In this document: piece by piece, positions 1-12,159 of the stretch
Layout: every line of letters begins with the position of its first letter
Position numbering within the stretch: the stretch's first letter is position 1
Origin: Polytrichum commune
Lineage: Eukaryota > Streptophyta > Polytrichopsida > Polytrichales > Polytrichaceae
Assembly (NCBI GenBank): GCA_950295325.1
Contig: OX485808.1
Span: forward strand, 4,342,501-4,406,500
Direction of reading: 5' to 3'
DNA length: 64,000 nucleotides
Translations under genes and position numbers: made by a program
Notes under the pieces: generated by a model
Seen by the model: the letters and a program-made list of their open reading frames with translations, nothing else
The model's database searches: none
What the model was told of the DNA's origin: nothing

Positions 1-1348
1 CTTTTGTTGTTTATTTGGTAGCAAATTTGGAATCATTTGATCATGGGGATATTGGCAACTCACCAAGCACTTTGGGAGACTGAGGGAGGACCTTGCCAAA
101 ATAGTCGACCAGTTTTTCTTTCATACAAAATAAGTCGAGTCATTATAAGCACCTTGATGGTATGCCCTTAAATATCATCTCCCCCCCTCCCCCCCCCCCC
201 CAGTGATCCGGGAGAGTTTTGGACATAAATGGTTGAGATCCTAGTGTTTGCAAGTCCAACCGGTTACATGTTGACATCATCCGGTTTTGGCTTTATTAAA
301 TTAAGGTATATTCTATAAATTCCTCTAAAATGATCGGTAATTTTCTTGCAGTCTTGAACTTCAACCGGTTATTTCTCAAACTCAACCGGTTCATTTGTAA
401 CTAACTGTCAGTTCTCCCTGATCATTGCTCCCCCCCCCCACAACAAGAATTTCCAAACAATGAAGGGTTGTTAAAATATATTTTCATTTCTCTTCTAAGG
501 TCTTTATGCAAATCCAAAATGGAAATGTAGAAGTGTGTCTTCGTGTGAATGATAGAACTTGAAAACAATGCCTCCCACTCTAAAGAACTATGTAGTGACT
601 TGTGAAAGGCAACTTGGAGCAATGCATTCCCTTCACAAAAGAGGAGTGCCCACACTAAGGGCCGGTGTAGACTACAACGAAGAAGTGCACTGGTCAAGAT
701 TTTAATAGGATTGATCAATTCATTACAAAATGGGTTCTTCATCGGCCATGATTTAAACTAAGGCCAATTTTTTTTATGATGGAGTACTTTAAACATGAAT
801 AATGTTTGGCGATTGTCTCAATTCTATGACAAGACAACCCAAATAAATTATCTTGCAAGAAAAAAAAACACTATCTTAATTACATTTATTTGTAATTATT
901 ATAATTAAACTTAATAATCTTCTCCACCAATTATAAAAAGACTCTTATTAGAATCATTATGTCCTAGTCTAAGTTCAATAACAAAATGTCCCGCGACCAA
1001 GACTTTCAAAATGTGATATGGATTGTCTTGGTCATGGCCTTGGACCGCCGACCATGAGCATGAAAAATCTTGAACCATTTTGTCTCAAGGCCTTTTAGAC
1101 ACGTGTGTAAAACCCAAAAGTAAACCTTCTCCAATAGGTACCTATTGAGACTTGGCATCCAGTCCTAGAAAGACTCGGATTTGACATACCTAGCCGGGTA
1201 CCCGGCATTGTATCAAATATTCCTCCGTCGCCAATGTCCGCAGGCTCATCGGAGGACCAGGGAGCAGCGTTCGCAGAAACCGATTAGGGTTTCAGATTCA
1301 TCGTTGCTGCTCAAGACGTCGTTGGGAGCAGCGGGCACAGTAGCGGAG
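1..1348. other. Gene-free stretch upstream of TMEM147
   Basis: No recognisable gene. There are two poly-C runs (about 181-201 and 430-438) and AT-rich sequence at 840-950. The part just upstream of 1349 should contain the promoter and 5' leader of the TMEM147-like gene, but no TATA box stands out clearly. Short open frames here (for example 422-742 minus) match nothing I know. Confidence 0.5.
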
Positions 1349-4097
1349 ATGACGCTCTTTCATTTCTTCAATTGTGCCGCTCTCACATTCGGTCCTCATG
1401 CCGTCTACTACAAAGCCACCCCGTTGTAAGCATTCAACAATACCAGAAAACTCTTTCAAATCCCTTGTTCCAACGTGTATCTACGTGAATATCGTTTTCA
1501 GCTCGGCTTCTGCATTCTAAGAGCTCATCACTTAGTTCATGCCAGAGGAATGCATTTATTTTTTCTTGATATGAAGAGCGACTATTGTTCTCGTATGCAT
1601 TCAGAAAGGAGTTTGGTTTAGGTCTGCTTATCGTGAGTGTTGGATGGGCATCAATACAGATCGGAGTATGACACGCTATGGACATGTGTGAAAGCAGCTA
1701 ATGTGTATCTCTGCACTACTCTCATCAAGGTATTGATGATGCGGATCTCTTTTTTATGTGCATCTTTATCCCTCGGTAAATCGATCGACCTGTACCAATA
1801 AGCCTTTTACCGTAAGATATGTTCGGTTCATTATTGCGGGGATGCGCACTCGGATGATTTTTAATCATCAGAGGTCAATGCGACGACTTGATGAACATAA
1901 TGTACCGAATTTATCTTTTTTTTGTCGAAGGTTTAGGATGGTGTTAGTTGCTCATGACGTGCAACTAGTAACTAAATGGATGCCTTTAGTTGCCTTACTA
2001 ACGATGTCTTTGTAAAGTGTTTTGGGAAAGGTATCGCTGATTATTGCTCTGGTTTTGTGCAGCTGGTTTGTCTGGCGACGTTTCTCCAAGTGTCTGAAAC
2101 TGATACTTTCGACCTTTCTCAGGTCAGCATAGGACTTGCTTTTTTTTTTGCTTGTATTCTATTGGTCCCGCTGCTGGAGGAGACTCTTTGTTCACACTTC
2201 TTTGAGATGAAGATGAAGCCAAAAGTTCCGGCGTCTTCACAGTTGTTGACTCAATTGGATCTTATAAGCAAATGCTTATTTTCCTGGGGAATCGGCAGTT
2301 AAAATTGCAAATCGACATCACGAACTGGCAGTTGATGAATTCCTTAACTCTAAGTATTTGCAACCAATATGGACAAGCGGGTTTCAACATCTGACTGAAG
2401 GGGCTAGCAAGGAGATGTGACCCTCATTGAAGTTCTTCGCTTCATTCTTGTGGACATGAAATGGAAAATACGTAGACAGTCTTAGAAACAGCAATAAATG
2501 TGAATCAGTGTATGGAGCCTCTTGTGTTCTCCAGTAAACCTGTAGCTGTTCGTGAGTATCGATTGTATTTCTAGAGATTGAATTTAGGAGTGTATCTGAG
2601 CCGATTGCATGTAAGTCTGAAGGAATTGAATCTGAGGCTAACAAGGAGTTACCTGGATGGGGTTACAGGAGCTCCTGAAGGCCCTTATTGGGTTTTTGGA
2701 TGTTGCGGGTCTCTACTTCGCTCTCACTCAATTGACCCACCGTAGCATTTCCCAAAACCACAAGTTTCAGGCTGTTGGCCTTGGTTAGCAAATTCATAAC
2801 TTTTGAGGCTTTTTCTGGCTTGTGCTACAATGTTTTGCAAGCTCAGGCGACAACATTAGAATGAACTCAATGTACTTGTTCCTGCATCATCCAACTTTTA
2901 GGTCAATGTTTGCATCCATATGCCTAAAGTTATGGGTTGTTATGCAGGATGGGCATTTGCAGATGCACTACTACATAGATTGGCCCCATTGTGGGTCGGA
3001 GCCAAGGGACTTGAATTCACCTGGGAATTTCTTCTACAAGGGCTTGAGTCCAATGCTAATTTGGTAAGAATCTCTCGTGACATGTTTCTGTAATTTAAAT
3101 GTTATGTAGGGCACACATCTGACTATGTTAAACTTGAACCAAGGGTTAGGATCTCACTAAACTGGTTGAATTTGAGAGATTTGAGTTGGAAACCTCAGAG
3201 GCAGTAATTTCTTACTGCAGTGTTACATGGATGACGACAATGTTAAATGTACAGTGTAACAATCGATCAACGCCCACCAGCTTGACTAAAGTCACACCTC
3301 CCAAAATCCTGACAGTGTTTATTTTTCCTTAGTAATGATGTTGACATGCAAGTTGGTCTCTACTTCACAAGGCATTTATGAGTGAATCTCAAAAGTCTGG
3401 CTAATTTGGGATTTGGATTATGTCAGGTGTTTACATTGTCACTAGCAGCACTGGGATCACTCATGTGGTTGCGAAAAAACAAGCCATCCACACTGGTCCC
3501 CTTTATTTATGCTAGTGCTGGCGTTGTTGCTACAATGCCTTCCATTACCAGGTCAGCATCTTCTTTGAATCCTTTGACATTCTTTCTATGTGATTATGGT
3601 CACCTGATATCAAAGTATCAAATGAATAGCTACATGCATAATGACTGAAATATGCATCAACTGCACCCATTCACATGATAATCGTACTTTAAAATCTAGA
3701 CACACTTGCTGAGTATGAAAAATCTAAGATAGGCTAAATCTGACAGAGTAATAGGTATGGAAGGGACTTGATGCTGCTTGTGTTTGGTACTGTGTTGATG
3801 CAAGACTAGGTAATCGTTAATAATGTCTGAGAATCAATTTCAGCTTTCTTTTTACTTTCTGAATATTACTTACTTCTCTCTTTTATTTGTTAAACTCAGA
3901 ATAGACTAACTTTCATGTCTGGTGTCATGAAGTTGACATGGTTGGAGTCTTTTGTTATGTGTGGTTTTTACAGCTACTTGCGAAAAGGCTTAGCATGGGA
4001 TTTCTCCAGTGTAGTTAGCTTTGAACTCTCAGCATCATTTGTGATGGCCTTCATCACCTGGCGCCTCTTCAGTGCATGTCAACGACCATCGTCATAG
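1349..4097 (+). CDS. TMEM147: TMEM147-like ER membrane protein
   Basis: Exons 1349-1425, 1660-1729, 2063-2122, 2669-2783, 2948-3063, 3427-3551 and 3974-4097 join in phase into a 228-residue protein; human TMEM147 has 224. All introns are GT-AG. The N-terminus MTLFHFFNC, the block GWAFADALLHRLAPLWVGA, the stretch SLMWLRKNKPSTL and the C-terminus FSACQRPSS are hallmarks of the family, which has about seven membrane helices. In animals TMEM147 sits in the ER with nicalin and NOMO in the Sec61-associated complex that helps multipass proteins fold; the same role here is inferred. An in-frame ATG at 1181 exists, but family members start at MTLFHF, so 1349 is chosen. Nothing looks broken. Confidence 0.93.
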
Positions 4098-6027
4098 TGC
4101 TCGGCAAAATTTAGTCTAGAATGAGCTCAACTCAGCGAGGTTCAGATTGTATGAGGTTTTTGACGTGTAATATTTATTCTCACTTTCATTCTCCCTTTCC
4201 CTGCTTTGGTTACTGCAAGGTATATATTTGGAAGTTATGGGTTGTCATTTGCATTGTATGGGTGACAAAAGTTGTTTAGTCACAGTCTTGGTTATCTTCT
4301 CTTTCTATGAGGTCTTGGGCTCAAGCTTGTGTGCCTCAATGCCTCCTACAATCATGAGAAGACATGCAAACAAATTTTCTTTGAAATCTCTTCAGAACAC
4401 AAACTGAGAAAGGACAAAGTTTGGCAACTAAGACAGTGAAAGCTGAAGTTATCCTGGGACCTTGTCCCGCCCTCTGTCATGTGTACAAAAGCAGTGGTCC
4501 AAAAGCAGCATGAAAAAATAAGGTATCCTTTGAGGCAGGCTAATAATGGCATTTAACCCTAACATCCAAAATCTATGAAATGGTTGTTTCGAGTGCATTT
4601 CACTTTGAATGTTAGTTATGAAAATTTCATGGACAGAATTTGAGGTTGAAGTGGGAATTATCTGTAGGATCTTGAAACATGGAAGATGAACTATTTTCAG
4701 GGAAAAAATGGGCATGAAATATCCTTGGGGTTTTCATATTATAACATTTAAAGAAAGGAGTGCACATGATAACATCATGTTTTATGGCCCCCAAAAAATA
4801 CCTTTGACCAATTGAGTTCACTTGGGAAATGAGCAAAATGCATGTGTAATCCACTAGATGGGAACAACTCAATAGTTGAGAGCCTCCACAAATTCTCAGG
4901 CCAAAATGTGCAAATCATAATAGGCTAGCCACCTTGCAATCGGCGTATGTGAATTATTCCATCTTTCTAACCACATATGTGCCAAGATTTTTTTTTATAA
5001 AAAAGACGTGTCTGGAAGTTAAAGTGAATGGTTGGTGTCAACACGAGATCATGTTCACAAGAACTTCAAAATCATTTCTATCTAAATAAAAATCATTGAT
5101 GTTCATGCTAAGTTTGCATTGAATTAGCAACCATCAATTGGAGTCAACACCTTCACATGAGTTTGGAACACAATAGAAAAATGACCACTTCCCACTTTAA
5201 TATTATATTTTCAAATTCTCATTATCTCCAATTTGCACATGCCAAGTGTCTATGGGTAAATAACCATGTTGGCTTGATGTTTAGAGTATTTCGGATTGTG
5301 GATGAATGAGTTAGGTGGGGTTAATGTAGGGTAGAAATCATCTATCAACCAAAAAGTGGTTGCTTGGAAAGTCAAGGGTTTAATGCCATTGTTTGGGCAT
5401 CAATAATCACTATGTAGCTTCACATTTCTTGCACCCAAAATTTGCATGTCTTGCTTTGATAACCACAAGATACCAATGTAATGAATTTCTATTAAGCCCA
5501 CCTAGAATTCTAGACAAACCTAGCCAAAATGGAGGATGGACTTGGAATGTGCCTAATCAAGCATTTTTGGCTTCCCTATGGTGCAACCAAGGTTTTTCAC
5601 TGAACTTGTTTGTTCATTTCCATTTGTGCCCACTTGCGAATTTGAAGGTTTCTCAGTCTTCTATGCAATGGTTTTTTGAGCCTTTGAAATTTACTCTAAA
5701 ATCAAATTCTATTTCTTTTGGGGAGCTCATAAATAAAGCTTAAAAACCAAAGCTCACAATGGACATAGGAAGATCGATAAAATCTTCTTGGATTTTTGAA
5801 TGTTTTCTACTTTGTTATATAGTTTGTAATTTTTTAAAATAAAAATTGGATGTGTTTCATTATTTTATGACTGACTTCAACATTTCATGTAAGTTCTACA
5901 ACTAGTAAGCCTTACTTTCAAAATCTGAAAATTTTAGAAGCAGCTGGCTATATATATACTTAGGTTTTTATAAATATTCATGATTTTAAAAGAAACTCTT
6001 TAAATGAGTATGAAACTGAGGGTGCAA
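4098..6027. other. Intergenic region downstream of TMEM147
   Basis: The first few hundred bases should carry the TMEM147 3' UTR. An open frame of 116 codons at 5393-5743 (plus) ends in FGELINKA. It has no recognisable domain and is flanked by AT-rich sequence, so I do not call it a gene. No repeat with clear ends was seen. Confidence 0.45.
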
Positions 6028-6408
6028 CTACACTAAATATGATATTTAGTGTCGCGTGGTATTTAATTACACCTTGGTAGCTTTTCGGGTGGCACTTCTT
6101 GTGAATAAGAGAACAAATATTGTCATGGATGATGGATGAGTTCATCCATTGGTCAAAACCCTACCTTCTTTTGTCAGCAGCTTGTGATGAAATATTGTCA
6201 TGGATGATTGAAATCTAGATGGTAAATCACTTGGTAACTGACAGTAATTGCAACACTGTAAATCTATAATCCTCTAAAGTTTTTACAAGGAATGACAAAT
6301 AATGTTGGATTGACATTTAGTGTTGGTAACACTATACTGCAGTTCACAAATGGTATTGATGAGCAAGACAATAAGAATTGGTGACAATAAATATCATATA
6401 TAGTGTAG
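6028..6408. mobile_element. MITE, palindromic-end family (copy A1)
   Basis: The element begins CTACACTAAATATGATATTT and ends with a near-inverted version of the same sequence at about 6390-6408. The first ~25 bases are themselves a palindrome. The inside shares long stretches with the copies at 14388-14691, 20720-21076 and 57556-58307, such as the segment around CATGGATGATGGATGAG and GGAATGACAAATAATGTTGG. It is about 380 bp with no coding capacity. No certain target-site duplication was found, so the superfamily is open. Confidence 0.8.
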
Positions 6409-6760
6409 ATATGGATGACAACGTGGAAATAAAGGTCAAGCAATAAAGGTTAAGAACAGTGACCACGTGAGGCTCACATACTCCTTAGTCAGCACTGGTG
6501 ACTGTACGAAAGCTTCATATTGACGGAAATCTAAGGGCTGAATGCCGCTACTCAGATGCTTCAAACTCTTGAAACTACTTAAAAATATTAAACATGCGCA
6601 TTGATCACCCCATGCTAAACTAGTTTAAAGTATCCGGCCATGATCCCCAATTTTTCTTGTCAAACATCCTTGAATCCCTCGGAGTCTGCTTTGCAACACT
6701 TCGCAGTGCTGGTGTGACCGAATTTGCAATCGGCTCTGTGCTCTGGAGGGATTCTCCCAA

Positions 6761-9700
6761 ATGCAAGCATTGGGACTTGGCAAAGTCACCCTAGCTGTAA
6801 ACCCTCAACTTGTGGCTCGAAGTTCATTTTTGCCGTCGAGAGCTCGCCAATCTGGTAGCATGATGGCAGGGGTCAACAATAACAACAATGGCAAGAATGT
6901 GAGGAAGGGTCAGCAACATTCCCTGTTGTTCCGGCAGCTGTTCGAGAAGGAGTCCTCCACATACACGTACCTGTTGGCGGACGCTGGGCATCCGGACCGG
7001 CCTGCTGTGGTAAGTTGGGGTTTATCACAAACCCATAATTCACATATCAACACTGATTTGATATTGTGTGTCATCACAAACCTCTGAAATTCATATTACC
7101 AACAGCGATTTCACATTGAATTGATCACATCAAACTATTACAGTGAATTAATGCCTTTCCAAACATAGGTTTGTAAGACCAATTTTTTTGTTTCTATATA
7201 TGTATAGTTCCAACACTAATTTGACATTGGGTTTCATCACATATCTCTAAATTGACATACCAATACTGATTTCACATTGATTCAATCACATCAAACTATT
7301 ACCAAACATAGGTTTGTAAGACCTAATTTTTTGATTCTATATATTTTGAGTTCCAACACTGATTTTACATTGGGTTTCATCACATACCGAAATTCATAAA
7401 GCAACACCGATGTCACATTTGAGTTTCATCACAAATCTCTGACTTAACACACCAACGCTGGTTTCACACTGGGTTTCATCACAAATCTCTGAAATCACAC
7501 ACCAACACTGATTTCACATTGATTTCATCACAAACCTCTGAAGTCAATCACCAACACTGGTTTCATCAAAAATCTCTAAATTCACATATCAACACGGATT
7601 TTACATTGGGTTTTTGCACAAGCCGCTAAATACACCACACTGATATCACATTGAGTCTCATGCCTCTGAAATTCATACACCAACACCGATTTTACATTGA
7701 TTCAATCATATCAAACTATAAAGTGAATCAATGCTTACCAAACATAGAGTTGCAAGACCTTAAGGGTTGAATTGTGAGTTGAATTAATGGTGAATGAATT
7801 GTCAGCTGAATGTTGATTTTGTACTGAAAAGATATTATACCTCAAAGGGTATTTTGTAACAACACAGACTCAACATTAAACCACTAAAGTTGTATATGAA
7901 TACTGATCACTTGCATTTGGAGATGCGGGTCTCATCACAAACTTCGAGTTCCATATACCAACACTGATTTGACATTGATTCAATCGTATCAAACTACAAC
8001 AGTGAATAAATGCCCACCAATCATAGGGTTGCAAGACCTAATATTTTGATTCTATAGTTTATTTTATAGTTGCAAGACCTAAAAGGTTGAATTATAAGTT
8101 AAATCAAGGTGGAAATGAGGTACGGAAAGATATTAAACCCTGAAGGTTATATATCAAGACTCATTCGACTCAACATTCAAGGCTGGACACTTGCATTTTG
8201 AGATGCTTGTCCTATTGTGAGCAATGTCTTGGTCCATGGCAGATAATTGCAGCTAATTTTTCTGGGGTCATTTAATTCTTTGCTAGTTCAGAGGCAATTG
8301 GATCGATTTAATTATTATTTATTATTGGGGTGCAGTTGGTGGATCCGGTGGACAAAACTGCGGAGAGAGATGCGTTGCTCGTGGAGCAATTGGGGTTGAC
8401 TCTACTGTTTGTTATGAACACTCATGTGCACGCCGATCATGTCACGGGCACTGGCCTTCTCAAAGTACACCACATCAATTGCTCCTATTCATGAATGTGT
8501 TTTCCCCACCTCTGCTAAAACCCAGAAAAGAGCCTCCAGATTACATGAATCCCCTGAAATAAATTGGAGCCACTATAATATTGGTGAAGTTGTTGTCTAG
8601 GTTCTGATGATGCCTGGATGCTTGCGCTTCTGCTCCTCTTACCATCTGCTAAAACCCAAAAGATGAGCCTCCAGATGTATGGATTTTTTCCTGAAACAAA
8701 TTGGGTGGCTATAGGGTTTTAGGGTTTAAGGTTCAGGTTCTATCGATGGGTGAAGGATTACACTAAGAAATGTACACGCAACTTCTCCTGGATGATGCAG
8801 AAGAAAGTGTCAGGAGCTAAATCAGCAATCTCGAAAGCAAGTGGCGCCACAGCTGATGTGCTTTTGGAGCCTGGAGAAAAAGTCTTCTTTGGCAACTTCT
8901 ATCTGGAGGTAAGCAAGTGGTCCATTCAATTAAGACTTAAAACACTAACAGCCTACAAGGAATTTTTTTCTGCAGCCTAAACATGATTTTTATATTTTTA
9001 TCCATACGGATGTCATTCTTTGATGGTGCATACAACTTCTCCTTTGTAATAGTTCTCAAGAAACCCATGGAAATGTTTTTTGATATCACATCTTAGAAAA
9101 TGCTTTACTCCTCCAAGGTCCTCAACAACCTTTACAGGCTAGGTTTCAACCTTTAGGCGTTTGCAACCCTAAACATTTTGAGGGATGTTAAACACAGGTT
9201 AGGCCAACTCCAGGACACACAAAGGGATGTGTAACATATGTGACTGGTGATGGACCTGAGCACCCAAGCCCACGCATGGCATTCACAGGTGATGCTCTAC
9301 TCATTCGAGGTTGTGGTCGCACCGACTTCCAGGTATGCACTTGACAGACTTCATGCTGCAGCAGGCTCACACATATTTTGATATCCTTTGTCACAAACTT
9401 CTAACTTCACATATCGATACTGAATTAACATTGATTTCAATCACATGAAACTGCAACATTGAACCAATGCTCATCAAACATAGTGTTGCAAGTCCTAAAA
9501 GATTGAATTGTGAGTTGAAATTTGATTAGGTTAATGTTGAGTTAGCACTTAAACAATATTAAACCCTGAAAGGTTATGTATCGACACTGACTCAACATTA
9601 AATGCTGGTCACTTGCATGGAGATCTTTCCTGCATAACTCAAACTAACAACTAGATTCGATTTGTCGAGTTTATGAGGTTCCATTTCTTTACACTCTGTG

Positions 9701-12159
9701 CTGCAAAGAAGAATCCTACAAGTTGACATGAGTTTTCATTTTCTTTTTTGGATGTCAACACCATCGCTGGGCCTTGTATGTGAAAATAAATTAATCTGTT
9801 CTTGTGATGTCATAGGGAGGGGATGCTGGTGAGCTGTACAAGTCAGTCCACTCACAGGTATTATATGATGGTGTTCTTGATCACTTACATGTACTGAGAG
9901 TTCTACTTGAGCTTGCATTTAGATCATTTTACAAACCCTAGTTAATGTTCGGTGCCGTAGATCATGTCATCCACATTGATTATTATAAAAAGCATTGAGC
10001 TTCCAATGGTTGCCAACTGGCAGGAGAACAATATACCATAGAGTGCTCACTATTCTGATAAAAATATTTATCTCCCCCTTAAAGTATGCTGTGTGTCATT
10101 CCTACATTGGTTGAGACACACTTGAATTCTATGTGGAAACTCCATTCTGCCATTAGTAGAGATGAAATAAAGTGCCCTCTATGGCAATAATAGCAAGCTT
10201 TCATCATGTTTCTCTTGCTGCTAATTTTGCGACATGTGATATTGCCCACATTGATCTCTGGGGTTGTACTTTTGTAGATGTGAAGTCTGATATGAGATTA
10301 AGATATTTGGGTCTTAATTGAGATAAATATTGGTGTGGAACAGATACTCTCCCTGCCCAAGGACACACTTCTGTACCCTGCACATGACTACAAAGGCCAA
10401 ACTGTAAGTGTTTATGTCAAACCTGTGTGGTCAATGGCGATTTTGTTTGCTAAAATTTGGACCAGAAAATGCTCGGTTCTATTTTATGCAAGAGCTGGAC
10501 ATGGCTGAAGCCTTGAGCTCATCCTAAGGTGTTATTGTATTCAGCCAGGTTTAGGTGTCACAAGGTGGTATGTGTGGGTGGTCATCTAGGGCTTTGAATT
10601 ACCAGAGATAACTGCAAAAGAGTGTACCTGGCTCATGTTATCAATTTATCTTTCTTATAGAATTTTGTGAGAATTGAAGGTCTCCTATTTATGAGAGATC
10701 TTTGTAGTTGGCAGGATGTGGACGTGTCAATTGGCTTTTTTAATTTCATATTCTAATGAAGGTTCAAGGTTCTAGATTCTTGGTTGGTCAACTTTCTGAT
10801 TTTCTGATTTTCTGATCAATGCCTTATTCTGTCAGGTCACCACTGTGGAAGAAGAGCTCCTCTACAATCCTAGGCTGTCAAAAGATGAGGTTAGCTTTAC
10901 CCGTAAATTGTCATTTACATGTATGTTCATATAAAATTGGGGATTACAAAATTGTTGATGTGAATGTCTTTAGATTCTAGTTGCCTTCTTTGTTTAAGAT
11001 GAGCTCTAGGTAACCCTTTTTTATCTTCAAAAGAACTCACAATAATCATCTCTGTTGTCCTTGTTACTGTTTCCTGAGTGTTGGCCTTACCTTCAGAAGT
11101 TCTTGGTCATGAAAATCTGATGCTCATCAACAGAACCAAAAAATCTCTAAATCTATGTTGGAGGTTAGCATGGAGAGTTTTCCAATAATTCCTTGAACAC
11201 AATCACGTGTCAACCTAAGGAAAGAGGCACCTGCACCTATTTGGATTTCATGTGACCTAGATTTTTGGATGCAAGTATCACTCTAAGCTTGTGATGTACT
11301 GTGGATTGTGTATGCAGGAAGAATTCAAACATATCATGCATAGTGAGTTTTTCACTTCCTAACTAACATTGTTCCAGAACAGGAAGTCTAGGGTTTAGGG
11401 TCAGGGCTAATTTCAACTGAAATCCAAGTTTGATTATGTTCTTGAAAAGAGTCCTCTCATTTTTTGAACCTTAGAACATGGCAGTATAGACAGATTGCTA
11501 ATCTTCCAGAACCGCAATTAGGGGCACTTTACACCATGACCAAGGGTCGTGACCATGAAATTGTGAGGGCCCTTGGAAACTCATCAAGGGGCATACCATG
11601 GAAAATTAATATTTAATTTTTGTGTGGACAAGGGCCTTCCAAGTGTAGTGTAAAGACGTATACCACCGGGTCTCAACCGAATGCTATTTAACTACTATCC
11701 TACTCATGTGGGCCTTTCCACACAATAAGGCATAATAATCAAGGGGTGTGAGATTTTGAAGTGTCATGATCTCTTGGATATGTGTTAGACCCACATCCTC
11801 TCTCAGTTAGGGGCTTAACATAAAACCCAGAAGACCATGCCATGTAGGATTCTATGTAGGTTTTTCATCCATTCAAACTTCCTTGGTCCCTTAGGCCCTC
11901 GAGCTCTAGTATGAAGTGACTTGAGGCGGCCTGGGCAGTTTCCACATGAGAGGTTCTAGATTTCAATGGGCACGGGCCCTCAAGCTCTTGTGTAAAGTGC
12001 CCCTTACAGATCCTTGTTCTCATAAACTGCAAAGTCTGACTCTATTTGGTGTACTATGATGCAGATCTTAACCTTCCTTATCCTAAGATGATAGATGTGG
12101 CGGTGCCTTCAAACATGGTGTGTGGCATCCAGGATCCTGTGACAATTTCAGCTATCTGA
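6761..12159 (+). CDS. ETHE1: Persulfide dioxygenase ETHE1 (glyoxalase II-like fold)
   Basis: Exons 6761-7009, 8336-8464, 8801-8908, 9198-9332, 9816-9857, 10344-10403, 10836-10889, 11318-11342 and 12065-12159 join in phase to give 298 residues; plant ETHE1 has about 294. ETHE1 is a mitochondrial non-heme iron enzyme of the metallo-beta-lactamase fold that oxidises glutathione persulfide to sulfite in sulfide and cysteine breakdown. Visible here: the metal motif THVHADH (about residues 112-118), TPGH with the metal-ligand His near 169, [16 protein letters not shown] (about 191-206, including bridging Asp194), and YPAHDY with His235. The Ser/Arg-rich first ~45 residues suit a mitochondrial targeting peptide. 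All introns are GT-AG. Intron 1 holds a degenerate satellite and intron 8 a Tourist-like MITE; neither touches the coding sequence. Confidence 0.95.
7030..8180. repeat. Degenerate tandem repeat in ETHE1 intron 1
   Basis: A unit of roughly 50-60 bases recurs about a dozen times. Its recognisable parts are CACCAACACTGATTTCACAT, GGGTTTCATCACAAA and CTCTGAAATTCA. Larger blocks containing CAATCACATCAAACTA, ATAGGTTTGTAAGACC and CCTGAAAGG-like sequence repeat at about 7120, 7290, 7700 and 7980, giving a higher-order pattern. A detached block with the same words lies in intron 4 (about 9390-9610). Confidence 0.85.
9385..9612. repeat. Detached block of the ETHE1 intron repeat (intron 4)
   Basis: This segment of intron 4 contains the same words as the intron 1 array: a variant of CACTGATTTCACATTG, then CAATCACATGAAACT, ATAGTGTTGCAAG, AAAGATTGAATTGTGAGTTG and AAACCCTGAAAGGTTAT. 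The order matches the 7950-8190 part of the intron 1 array, so it is most easily read as a dispersed or separated copy of one long unit. Confidence 0.7.
11521..12003. mobile_element. Tourist-like (PIF/Harbinger) MITE in ETHE1 intron 8
   Basis: Terminal inverted repeats GGGGCACTTTACAC (11521) and GTGTAAAGTGCCCC (ending 12003) are flanked on both sides by TTA, the target duplication typical of PIF/Harbinger elements. The 483-bp element has no coding capacity. A second, interrupted copy lies at 56533-57535 in the opposite orientation and shares the subterminal words GAGCTTGAGGGCCC and CAATTGTGAGGGCCC-like sequence. It fills most of the last intron of ETHE1. Confidence 0.88.

Noticed and set aside
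1181-1348. In-frame ATG upstream giving TMEM147 a 56-residue N-terminal extension
   Set aside because: Family members begin at MTLFHF; the extra stretch is polar and Arg-rich and looks like translated 5' leader.
5393-5743. 116-codon plus-strand open frame
   Set aside because: No motif or family resemblance and no neighbouring exons; may be chance or an old transposon piece.
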